Shown in pieces: positions 32,468 through 39,271 of a stretch of 39,271 nt of DNA. The notes under the pieces are model-generated. The model worked only from the letters and a program-made list of their open reading frames with translations, ran no database searches and was not told the DNA's origin. How positions within the stretch are numbered: position 1 is the stretch's first letter; each line of letters begins with the position of its first letter. Origin of the DNA: Pantoea septica (GTDB lineage Bacteria > Pseudomonadota > Gammaproteobacteria > Enterobacterales > Enterobacteriaceae); assembly GCF_002095575.1 (NCBI RefSeq), contig NZ_MLJJ01000038.1, forward strand, positions 1 to 39,271, written 5' to 3'. The position numbers were made by a program, and so were the translations under genes.

Positions 32468-32991
32468 CGACTTATGAATGGATTGACGCCGATCGGGCGC
32501 GCAACGAGCAGGGCTTCCTCAGCGATCTGCTGCAGGCGTGCGTGGCGGACGGCGCCAGTATCGGCTTTACCGATCCGCAGGACCGCGCGGCGATAGCGCG
32601 TTTCTGGCAGCAACGCGCAGCCAGCCTCGCCGAGGGCGAGAACGAACTTATCGTCGCGCGCCAGCACCATCGGGTGGTCGGCACGCTAACCCTGAGCGCA
32701 GCGGTGATGCCAAACGGCCGTCATCGCGCAGAGATAAACAAGCTGCTGGTGCATCCCGCCGTCCGCCGTCAGGGCATCGCGCGCCAGCTGATGCAGCTGG
32801 CCGAGCAGCGCGCGCAGGCGCTGGGGAAAACGCTGCTGGTGCTGGACACCCGCAGCGGCGACGTCGCCACGCAGCTCTATCTGTCGCTCGGCTGGCAGAT
32901 CGCCGGCTCGATTCCAGGCTACGCCGAATCGATCGCGGGCGAGCTGGAGGCGACAACGGTGATGTTTAAGCGGCTGACGTCCCTGCCATGA
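32464..32991 (+). CDS. GNAT-family N-acetyltransferase
   Basis: A 175-residue acetyltransferase using acetyl-CoA to acylate an unknown amine. The GNAT core is visible: strand beta 4 with INKLLVHPAVRRQGIARQLM carrying the acetyl-CoA pyrophosphate loop (RRQGIA), then TLLVLDTRSGDVATQLYLSLGW and a final ATTVMFKRL strand. The start ATG overlaps the stop of the XRE-cupin gene, so it is the downstream gene of a two-gene operon. In family members with this arrangement the regulator often controls the enzyme. An upstream ATG-like start at 32377 within the XRE gene is ignored because the 32464 ATG gives the expected N-terminus. Confidence 0.88.
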   Translation: MTTYEWIDADRARNEQGFLSDLLQACVADGASIGFTDPQDRAAIARFWQQRAASLAEGENELIVARQHHRVVGTLTLSAAVMPNGRHRAEINKLLVHPAVRRQGIARQLMQLAEQRAQALGKTLLVLDTRSGDVATQLYLSLGWQIAGSIPGYAESIAGELEATTVMFKRLTSLP

Positions 32992-33009
32992 TCCCGGTCG
33001 GGCGTGTAG

Positions 33010-33144
33010 ATGCGGATCATCCCGGCGCCGCTGGCTTTTTACGCACGCCACGGCTATCAGCCTGTTGCCGCGTACGGACCTTATGCCGCGATGCCGCAAT
33101 CGCAGTGCCTGGGCAAGCGGCTGGATGATCAGGGCAGCGCATAG
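33010..33144 (+). pseudogene. GNAT acetyltransferase remnant, C-terminal fragment
   Basis: A 44-codon frame (ATG 33010, stop TAG 33142-33144) whose product contains LAFYARHGYQPVAAYGPY and QCLGKRL. This is the ordinary C-terminal end of a GNAT acetyltransferase (FYxxxGY...YGPY...LxKRL). The N-terminal three quarters are missing, and an in-frame stop (TAG, 33007-33009) lies immediately upstream. It is not a continuation of the intact GNAT gene, which has its own complete C-terminus. The fragment overlaps the 3' end of the acid phosphatase gene by 16 bases. It is best read as a truncated relic of a second acetyltransferase gene. Confidence 0.65.
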
Positions 33145-34388
33145 CTGACAGGCGTCACCGCCCGCCGGTCAATCTGCCGGCTCAGGGCGCGCACGGCGCT
33201 CGCCAGCGGGCAGAGTGTCCCCTCCGCCGTCGCGTGGCACCCCGGCTGCCGCCACTCTTCGCGCAGCAGCGGATGCGCGGCGTCAATCGGCTGCAGACGA
33301 CGCAGATCATCCAGGCTTTGCGCCTGAAAATAGACGCGCAGGAAGCGCTGGTTGCTGGCGTTATCGCGCCAGCGCTCAAAAACCAGGCTGCCGCCGGGCG
33401 GGATATTGCCGCGTGCGTAGCCGGGCAGCGTCCAGCTAAAGCCCATCAGGGTGCGCACCATCGCGATATTGGTGTCGTGAGCGACCAGCAGCAGCCAGCG
33501 CGCGTTTGGTTCAGCGTCATCCCGCGCAATATGGTTAAGCATGGTATCCAGCAGGATTGAGCCGCGCTTTCGCGCGCTGTAGAGCACGTCGTTGCTGAGG
33601 TCGTACTTCGCTGTCAGCAGCGGCAGAATGGCAGCGATCTGCGCGGAGCGGGTTATATGGCCCCAGGCGACCTGGCTGAGCGGCAGGTTCTCGCTCCAGG
33701 CGAGGCGCAGCGTCTCCGCCATGCTCGCCATTACGCTCAGGCCGGCGATCCAGGCGTGGCCGCTTTTGCTCTGGCGGATCTGCCAGGGCCGATCGAACAG
33801 CGCGCAAGGGGCGTCAGAGAGGCATACCGCCTGCCTCAGCGCCTGAATGGCGGGCTGTAGCGCCCGCTGGCGCGCGGCCAGGTCGCCCGCCTTTGCCGTG
33901 ACCGCCGCCAGCTGCTGCGCGGGATCGGTCGCCGTCGCGGCGAAGGCGTCGGTCTGGAACAGCGGATCGGCTTCGCCCATAACGTGGTGCACCGGCACGC
34001 CGCAGCCGGGAAAGGCGCCGTCTGCCAGCGCCTCGGCGGTGGCGCGGGTGCGCTGCAGCGGGCTGGCGCGCACGTAAATATCCTGCGGCTGCGGGCAACC
34101 AGCCGTCAGCAGGCCGAGCTGGCGATAATGTTCGCCCTCCCAGCGTCCTTTATTGACCACCGCCGCGTAGCCGTGGCCGGTCAGCTCGCCGTCGCGCGTG
34201 CTCCATAGCGTCCAGGGGCGCTGCGTGGCGGCCTCGATCTCTTTTCGGTTGCCCGGCGTGGGCGGACGCACGCCGTGGCGGCTCAGCTCCACTACCTGCT
34301 CCAGCTGATACGTCGGCTGCGCGGCGGCCTGCGCCGTCCAGAACAGCAGGGCGCAGATAGCGGCAAAGGCGCGGCGGGGGAAAATCAT
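33129..34388 (-). CDS. Histidine-type acid phosphatase (AppA/Agp family)
   Basis: A 419-residue periplasmic phosphatase of the histidine acid phosphatase (branch 2) family, which includes phytase AppA and glucose-1-phosphatase Agp. A signal peptide covers residues 1-24 (AAAQ|PT). The N-terminal catalytic motif is RHGVRPP with nucleophile His38, and the proton donor motif is HD at His304-Asp305 (LLLVAHDTNIA). Other shared stretches are YVRASPLQRTRATAEALADG and PPGGSLVFERWRD. Cysteines are conserved in number and position for disulfides. An upstream ATG at 34427 is in frame; the ATG at 34388 follows AAGGA and begins the signal peptide. Phytase versus sugar-phosphatase activity cannot be decided. 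It is divergent from dinG. Confidence 0.9.
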   Translation of the reverse strand: MIFPRRAFAAICALLFWTAQAAAQPTYQLEQVVELSRHGVRPPTPGNRKEIEAATQRPWTLWSTRDGELTGHGYAAVVNKGRWEGEHYRQLGLLTAGCPQPQDIYVRASPLQRTRATAEALADGAFPGCGVPVHHVMGEADPLFQTDAFAATATDPAQQLAAVTAKAGDLAARQRALQPAIQALRQAVCLSDAPCALFDRPWQIRQSKSGHAWIAGLSVMASMAETLRLAWSENLPLSQVAWGHITRSAQIAAILPLLTAKYDLSNDVLYSARKRGSILLDTMLNHIARDDAEPNARWLLLVAHDTNIAMVRTLMGFSWTLPGYARGNIPPGGSLVFERWRDNASNQRFLRVYFQAQSLDDLRRLQPIDAAHPLLREEWRQPGCHATAEGTLCPLASAVRALSRQIDRRAVTPVSYALP

Positions 34389-34526
34389 CTCTCTTTCCTT
34401 ATGAGAACGGCGGTAATGCGCCACCATAGCGCTGAAGCCCGGCCGCTGGCTACGGCCAGATTTTTCCGCTGCGCAATTCTTCGAGACGGCGCGAAAAAAT
34501 GCGCCCCAAAGCTGACGCTGGCGGAT

Positions 34527-34546
34527 TACTGTGTAAAAATACAGGC
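34527..34546 (+). promoter_or_regulatory. LexA (SOS) box of dinG
   Basis: TACTGTGTAAAAATACAGGC: CTG and CAG separated by exactly 10 bases, with a good match to the LexA consensus in the left half. It lies 25 nt before the dinG start, consistent with SOS induction of dinG in E. coli. Confidence 0.9.
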
Positions 34547-34571
34547 CATTTTCACCCGGCGGTAAACGACT

Positions 34572-36749
34572 ATGGCCCTGACAGCAGCAATAAAAAGCCA
34601 GATAGCGCAGTGGTATAAGGCGCTACAGCAGCAGGTGCCGGACTTTATTCCCCGCGCGCCGCAGCGCCAGATGATCGCCGAAGTGGCAAGGTGCCTGGCG
34701 GGCGACGACGCGCGCCACCTGGCGATTGAAGCGCCGACCGGCGTCGGCAAAACCCTCTCGTATCTGATCCCCGGCATCGCGGCGAGCCGCGCCGAAGAGA
34801 AGACCCTGATCGTCAGCACCGCCAACGTGGCGCTGCAGGATCAGATCTTTACCAAAGATCTGCCGCTGCTGAAAAAGATCATTCCCGATCTTACCTTCAC
34901 CGCCGCCTTCGGGCGCGGGCGCTACGTTTGCCCTCGCAACCTGGCGGCGCTGGCGGCCAGCGATGACCAGCAGGGCGATCTGCTGCTCTATCTCGACGAC
35001 GAGGCGGTAAGCAGCACTCAGGAAGAGCAAACGCAGTGCGGGCGGCTGGAGAAGTCGCTTGGCAGCTACGCCTGGGACGGACTGCGCGATCACAGCGAAG
35101 AGAATATCAGCGACAGCCTGTGGCAGCGTCTCTCGACAGACAAAGCGAGCTGCCTCGGCTCGCACTGCCGCTGGTATCGCGAATGCCCCTTCTTCGTCGC
35201 CCGTCGTGAAATCGAACAGGCAGATGTGGTGGTGGCTAATCATGCGCTGGTGATGGCGGCGATGGAGAACGAGTCGGTGCTGCCGCCGCCGAAACACCTG
35301 ATGCTGGTGCTGGATGAAGGCCACCATCTGCCGGAGGTGGCGCGCGACGCGCTGGAGATGAGCGCCGACATCACGCCCGGCTGGAGCAGCCTGCAGCTCG
35401 ATCTCTTCGTGCGGCTGGTCGAGGGCATTATGACGCAGATGCGGCCGAAATCGCCGCCGGCGCTCAGCAATCCGGAGCGTCTCAAGGCGCACTGCGAGGA
35501 ACTGCGCGAGCTGCTCACCACGCTGAGCCAGGCGCTCAATCCGCTGCTGCCCGCCGACAACCAGCCGGGCGAGTTTCGCTTTGTGCTCGGCGAACTGCCT
35601 GAAGAGCTGCTGGCCCTCTGCGCGCGCCTCTTCAAGCTGAGCGACGCGCTGCGCGGCCTGGCGGAAGGACTGATTAACGCCCTCAGCGAACAGACCGGCA
35701 GCGTCGATCTGATGCGTCTGCACCGCAATCTGCTGCAGCTTAACCGCCAGTTCGGCTGGTTCGAATCGGTCAGCAAGCTGTGGCGGCTGGCGGCAATGCC
35801 GAAAGCGTCGGGCGCGCCGGTGTCGAAGTGGATCACGCGCGAGCTGCGCGACGGCCAGGCGCATCTGCTGTTTCACTGCGCCGGCATTCGCGTCAGCGAT
35901 CAGCTGGAGAAGCTGCTGTGGCGCAAAATCCCTCATGTGGTGGTGACTTCCGCTACGCTGCGCTCGCTCAACAGCTTCGGCCGCCTGCAGGAGATGTCGG
36001 GCCTGAGCGAGAAAGCCGGCGACCGATTCGTGGCGCTCGACTCTCCCTTTAATCATGTCGAGCAGGGCAAGCTGGTGATCCCGAAGATGCGCTATGAGCC
36101 GCTGCTGGCTAACGAAGCGGAGCATATCGCCGAAATGGCGGCCTTTTTCCGTCAACAGATGAAAGCGGAGAAGCACAAAGGGGTGCTGGTGCTGTTCGCC
36201 AGCGGCCGCGCGATGCAGCAGTTCGTCGCCCAGTTGCCGGAGCTGCGCCTGACCATGCTGGTGCAGGGCGATCAGCCGCGCTCGCGCCTGGTAGAGCTGC
36301 ACCGTAAACGGGTGGCGAAGGGCGACGCCAGCATTCTGGTGGGCCTGCAGTCGTTCGCTGAAGGGCTGGATTTAAAAGGCGAGCTGCTGAGCCAGGTGCA
36401 TATTCATAAAATCGCTTTTCCGCCGGTGGACAGTCCGGTAATTTTGACCGAAGGCGAATGGCTAAAGAGCCTGAACCGCTACCCGTTTGAGGTGCAAAGC
36501 CTGCCGAGCGCCTCCTTTACGCTGATCCAGCAGGTCGGCCGCCTGATCCGTAGTCATCAATGCTACGGCGAAATCGTCATATATGACCGTCGGCTGCTGA
36601 GCAAAACCTACGGCAGCCGCCTGCTGGCCGCGCTGCCGGTTTTTCCTATCGAGCAGCCGGAGGCGCCCGCCGCGCTGAAGGTGAAACGCGCGCCGGCGCT
36701 GGCTGGTAACAAACGGCGCCCCACCCGGCGGCCGGCGGCGAAGCGTTAA
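34572..36749 (+). CDS. dinG: ATP-dependent DNA helicase DinG
   Basis: A 725-residue SF2 (XPD-like) 5'-3' helicase that unwinds DNA and R-loops and is induced by DNA damage. The Walker A is APTGVGKT (54-61), and DEGH (248-251) is the Walker B. The four Fe-S cluster cysteines are Cys120, Cys194, Cys199 and Cys205, at the same numbers as in E. coli. The C-terminal helicase half ends in QQVGRLIRSH and a basic tail. Sequence similarity to E. coli DinG is high throughout. The gene is preceded by a LexA box and followed after 54 nt by ybiB, as in E. coli, suggesting an operon. Confidence 0.97.
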   Translation: MALTAAIKSQIAQWYKALQQQVPDFIPRAPQRQMIAEVARCLAGDDARHLAIEAPTGVGKTLSYLIPGIAASRAEEKTLIVSTANVALQDQIFTKDLPLLKKIIPDLTFTAAFGRGRYVCPRNLAALAASDDQQGDLLLYLDDEAVSSTQEEQTQCGRLEKSLGSYAWDGLRDHSEENISDSLWQRLSTDKASCLGSHCRWYRECPFFVARREIEQADVVVANHALVMAAMENESVLPPPKHLMLVLDEGHHLPEVARDALEMSADITPGWSSLQLDLFVRLVEGIMTQMRPKSPPALSNPERLKAHCEELRELLTTLSQALNPLLPADNQPGEFRFVLGELPEELLALCARLFKLSDALRGLAEGLINALSEQTGSVDLMRLHRNLLQLNRQFGWFESVSKLWRLAAMPKASGAPVSKWITRELRDGQAHLLFHCAGIRVSDQLEKLLWRKIPHVVVTSATLRSLNSFGRLQEMSGLSEKAGDRFVALDSPFNHVEQGKLVIPKMRYEPLLANEAEHIAEMAAFFRQQMKAEKHKGVLVLFASGRAMQQFVAQLPELRLTMLVQGDQPRSRLVELHRKRVAKGDASILVGLQSFAEGLDLKGELLSQVHIHKIAFPPVDSPVILTEGEWLKSLNRYPFEVQSLPSASFTLIQQVGRLIRSHQCYGEIVIYDRRLLSKTYGSRLLAALPVFPIEQPEAPAALKVKRAPALAGNKRRPTRRPAAKR

Positions 36750-36803
36750 CCACTGACTAACTGTTGGCCGCCGCCTGGCGCGGCCCCCGATCGGAAGCGA
36801 AGA

Positions 36804-37772
36804 ATGGAACTGAACAAAGTGATTAAAGAGATCGGACGCGGCAAAAATCACGCGCGCGATCTCGACCTCGCCACCGCGCAGGCGCTGTATACGGCGATGC
36901 TGGCGGGCGAAGTGCCGGAGCTGGAGCTGGGCGGCATTCTCATCGCGCTGCGCATCAAGGGCGAAGGCGAAGAGGAGATGCGCGGTTTTTATCAGGCGAT
37001 GCAGGCGCGCATGATGTCGCTGCAGGCGCCCGTGCAGCGTCCGCAGCCCATTGTTATCCCCAGCTACAACGGCGCGCGGCGTCAGGGCAATCTGACGCCG
37101 CTGCTGGCGCTGTTGCTGAATCGACTGGGCTTTCCGGTGCTGGTGCACGGCGTCAGCGACGATCCGACGCGCGTCACCAGCGAGGCGGTGTTCGCCGCGC
37201 TCGGCATTGCGGCGGTGACCACACAGCAGCAGGCGCAGGCGGCGCTGGACCAGGGCGGCCTCGCTTTTATCACCATCGATCATCTCTGCCCGCCGATGGC
37301 GAAGCAGCTTTCGCTGCGCTGGCGGATGGGGGTGCGCAGCAGCGCCCATACGCTGGTGAAGCTGGCGACGCCGTTCGGGGAACGCGACGCGCTGCGTCTC
37401 TCCAGCGTATCGCATCCGGAGTATGTGCCGCGCGTGGCGAAATTCTTTAGCGATATCGACGCGCCCGCCATTCTGCTGAACGGCACGGAAGGCGAAGTCT
37501 ACGCCAGTCCGCTGCGCTGTCCGGCGATCGGCTTTATTTCCGGAGCAGGACGCGAAGCGGAAGTCTGGGTCGAGCGTCAGCCGGAAGCGGCGCCGGAGCT
37601 GCCGGCGGATAAATCGGCCGAGACGACCGCGCGCTGGACAGAAATGGTGCTGAAAGGTGAGCGCCCGGTGCCGCAGGCGCTGCGTCTGCAAGTCGCCTGC
37701 TGCCTGCGCGCCAGCGGAGAAAGCGCGTCGCTGGAGGAGGGGCTGGCGCGCCTCAGCGACGCCGGATTTTAA
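36804..37772 (+). CDS. ybiB: Anthranilate phosphoribosyltransferase-like protein YbiB (TrpD2 family)
   Basis: A 322-residue homologue of E. coli YbiB (320 aa). Despite its TrpD-like (class IV PRTase) fold it is not a tryptophan enzyme; the E. coli protein is known to bind nucleic acids. The N-terminus IKEIGRGKNHARDLD, the VIPSYNGARRQGNLTPLLALLL segment, VHGVSDDPTRV and the RWRMGVRSSAHTLVKLATPF stretch all match. It probably shares dinG's SOS-linked transcription because of the 54-nt gap and the lack of an obvious promoter. The ATG at 36804 follows a GGAAG-containing purine stretch. Its stop is one base from the convergent amidohydrolase stop. Confidence 0.95.
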   Translation: MELNKVIKEIGRGKNHARDLDLATAQALYTAMLAGEVPELELGGILIALRIKGEGEEEMRGFYQAMQARMMSLQAPVQRPQPIVIPSYNGARRQGNLTPLLALLLNRLGFPVLVHGVSDDPTRVTSEAVFAALGIAAVTTQQQAQAALDQGGLAFITIDHLCPPMAKQLSLRWRMGVRSSAHTLVKLATPFGERDALRLSSVSHPEYVPRVAKFFSDIDAPAILLNGTEGEVYASPLRCPAIGFISGAGREAEVWVERQPEAAPELPADKSAETTARWTEMVLKGERPVPQALRLQVACCLRASGESASLEEGLARLSDAGF

Positions 37773-37773
37773 G

Positions 37774-38931
37774 TTAGCCTTGCGGCAGCGCCTGTTCGAC
37801 CAGGCGCTGCCAGAACGTCACGCCCAGCGGGATTAGCGCGTCGTTAAAGTCATATTCGGCATTGTGCAGCGGTGCAGAAGGCGTCGCGCCATCGGCGCCC
37901 AGCCAGAAATAGGCGCCGGGGCAGACATTAAGCATGCAAGCGAAATCTTCCGACGCCATAGAGGGATTCACCTGCCAGTGAACCTGCTCTTCGCCCAGCA
38001 TCTGCTGCGCCGCCATGCGTACCTGCTCAGCGGGTTCGGCGTGGTTGGCGGTGACCGGATAGCCGGGAAACCAGTGAACAGCGCCGCTGACGCCGAACGG
38101 GCGCGGCAGGGTAGTGACAAACTCCTCGATCAGACCGCGTACCTTGTTGCGTACGTCGGTCTGCAAACATCGTACCGTACCGCGCAGCACCAGCGTTTCC
38201 GGGATGACGTTAATCGCTTCGCCGCCGTGGATCTGCGTGACGCTGACCACCGCCGAGGCGAGCGGCGAGAGACGACGCGAGGGAATGGTTTGCAGCGCCA
38301 GAATCAGTTCGGCGGCCACTACCATAGGATCGGCGCCGCTTTCCGGCATCGCCGCGTGGCAGCTTTTGCCGGTCAGGGTAATTTCAAACGAGTCGAGCGA
38401 CGCCATCATCGCGCCGGGATTAACCGCCAGCGATCCCACCGGCATGCCCGGCCAGTTATGCAGCGCATAGATCGCATCCATGGGGAAGCGCTGAAACAGG
38501 CCTTCTTCGACCATTTTGCGCGCGCCGCCCAGATTTTCTTCGGCGGGCTGAAAGATAAAGTGCACCGTGCCGCGAAAGCGACGCGTGGCCGTCAGCTGCA
38601 GCGCCGCCGCCAGCAGGATCGCGGTATGGCCGTCGTGGCCGCAGGCGTGCATCACGCCCTGACGCGCAGAGCGCCATTGCGGGCTGCCTTTTTCGGTGAT
38701 GGGCAGCGCATCCATATCTGCACGCAGCCCGATAACCGGGCCGTCGCCGTTGCGCAGCGTGCCGACCACGCCCGTGCCTGCCAGCCCGCGATGCACCTGC
38801 AGCCCCGACATTTCCAGCTCCTGCGCGACCAGATCGCTGGTTTTATGTTCCTGATAACCGAGTTCCGGTTCGCGGTGCAGCTGATGACGCCAGTGTTGGG
38901 CTTTGTCGAGCAGGGCAGGGGATAAGGTCAT
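37774..38931 (-). CDS. M20-family amidohydrolase (aminoacylase/hippurate hydrolase type)
   Basis: A 385-residue cytosolic metallohydrolase of peptidase family M20 (subfamily M20D), which cleaves N-acyl amino acids or similar amides. The metal-binding residues sit in MHACGHDGH (Cys97, His99) and QPAEEN (Glu131, Glu132); the lid domain contains SFEITLTGKSCHAAMP; and the late motif is PSMASEDFACML with a final HNAEYDFND. Length and motif spacing are normal. The frame extends upstream to 39030, but the ATG at 38931 gives the family N-terminus (SPALLDKAQHWRHQLHREPEL); the AGGAG Shine-Dalgarno is rather distant (11 nt). Substrate not determinable. Confidence 0.9.
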   Translation of the reverse strand: MTLSPALLDKAQHWRHQLHREPELGYQEHKTSDLVAQELEMSGLQVHRGLAGTGVVGTLRNGDGPVIGLRADMDALPITEKGSPQWRSARQGVMHACGHDGHTAILLAAALQLTATRRFRGTVHFIFQPAEENLGGARKMVEEGLFQRFPMDAIYALHNWPGMPVGSLAVNPGAMMASLDSFEITLTGKSCHAAMPESGADPMVVAAELILALQTIPSRRLSPLASAVVSVTQIHGGEAINVIPETLVLRGTVRCLQTDVRNKVRGLIEEFVTTLPRPFGVSGAVHWFPGYPVTANHAEPAEQVRMAAQQMLGEEQVHWQVNPSMASEDFACMLNVCPGAYFWLGADGATPSAPLHNAEYDFNDALIPLGVTFWQRLVEQALPQG

Positions 38932-39271
38932 GCGGAATCGCGCTCCTGTAGTGGTGAATCTCCACTTTAGTGGCAAGGCGCAGGCGCGTCTATCTTCCGG
39001 ACTGGGAATTTGGCTATAGGTCAGAATCAAAGGTAATAAGGGGCAGCAGACCGGCTGGGGGCGGTGCGGGGTAGCGGTCTCGCTTGCTTTTTGCGCGCGG
39101 CGCGCGCCCGGCGATTGACCTGCTGCGCAGGGGGCTGAGCGGGGTTCGCCCGCTGGCGGGTTGTCCGCTGCGCAGGGGCTGAGCAGGTTTCGCCCGCTGG
39201 CGGGTTGTCGGCTGCGCAGGGGGGCTGAGCGAGTTTCGCCCGCCGGCGGGTTGTCGGCTGCGCAGGGGGGC
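38932..39271. other. Non-coding right edge of the window
   Basis: A 340-bp stretch with no credible gene. 38932-39030 is the upstream region of the amidohydrolase gene. After about 39085 the sequence becomes extremely GC-rich (GCGCGCGGCGCGCGC near 39093-39107), and from 39123 it is a tandem repeat continuing past the window. No promoter was recognised. Confidence 0.6.
39123..39271. repeat. Tandem 44-46 bp repeat array, three full units and a partial fourth
   Basis: Units start with the palindrome CTGCGCAG at 39123, 39168, 39212 and 39258 (spacing 45, 44, 46). Each continues with a G tract, CTGAGC, then CGCCCGC(T/C)GGCGGG, which is another inverted repeat, and TTGTC. G-tract lengths are 5, 4, 6 and 6, and they account for all the length variation. 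The units are not multiples of three and are not coding. The array continues beyond the window. Confidence 0.85.

Noticed and set aside
34623..36302. A 559-codon open frame on the minus strand inside dinG
   Set aside because: It is the antisense shadow of a highly conserved, fully assigned gene in GC-rich DNA. Its product is low-complexity (Arg, Gln, His-rich) with no family features and no promoter or RBS.
39123..39271. CRISPR array
   Set aside because: Unit-to-unit sequence is nearly the same across the whole 44-46 bp, with no unique spacers and no cas genes in the window.

Overview
The window is a GC-rich (roughly 60%) chromosomal segment of a member of the Enterobacterales. Many proteins are near-copies of E. 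coli K-12 proteins (DinG, YbiB, BglX, Dld, OsmF, YohC, YohD, YohF, MlrA, LdtB). The extra genes and the base composition fit Erwiniaceae (Pantoea, Erwinia or Mixta), but genus was inferred, not tested. No rRNA, tRNA, CRISPR array or transposase was seen. Gene density is high.

Layout, left to right. (1) 1-5.3 kb: the 3' end of zntB; a locally AT-richer patch with a GrpB-fold protein and an orphan ORF; then, on the minus strand, a glutathione peroxidase, the L,D-transpeptidase ldtB and a GH15 glucanase. (2) 5.3-31.8 kb: the E. coli block mlrA-yohO-yehWXY-osmF-bglX-dld-pbpG-yohC-yohD-yohF, in the same relative order but split by two cargo segments. Cargo A, between pbpG and dld, holds a large MscS-type channel and a chitin-oligosaccharide operon (chitoporin chiP, then chitobiase chb). 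Cargo B, between bglX and osmF, holds a frameshifted MpaB-type oxygenase, a small membrane protein, a SUFU-domain protein, a methyl-accepting chemotaxis protein behind a sigma-28 promoter, idi, and an MFS transporter behind a MetJ-like operator. (3) 31.8-33.1 kb: an XRE/cupin regulator coupled to a GNAT acetyltransferase, plus a remnant of another GNAT gene. (4) 33.1-39.3 kb: a histidine acid phosphatase, SOS-controlled dinG, ybiB, an M20 amidohydrolase, and a tandem repeat array that runs off the window.

How the genes work together. osmF-yehY-yehX-yehW form a complete osmoprotectant ABC importer in one overlapping operon. chiP and chb form an uptake and hydrolysis pair for chito-oligosaccharides, with a NagC-like operator upstream. 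bglX and GH15 act on other glycans. ldtB and pbpG remodel the cell wall. dld feeds electrons from D-lactate to the respiratory chain.

The observations most worth checking are an MlrA-box-like inverted repeat and a second 12-bp inverted repeat bracketing the putative promoter between mlrA and the XRE gene; tandem met-box-like octamers in the promoter spacer of the MFS gene; a single-A frameshift in the MpaB-like gene; the 35-aa YohO homologue; and a 44-46 bp tandem repeat whose unit lengths differ only by the length of a G tract. I saw no clear previously undescribed multi-gene system.
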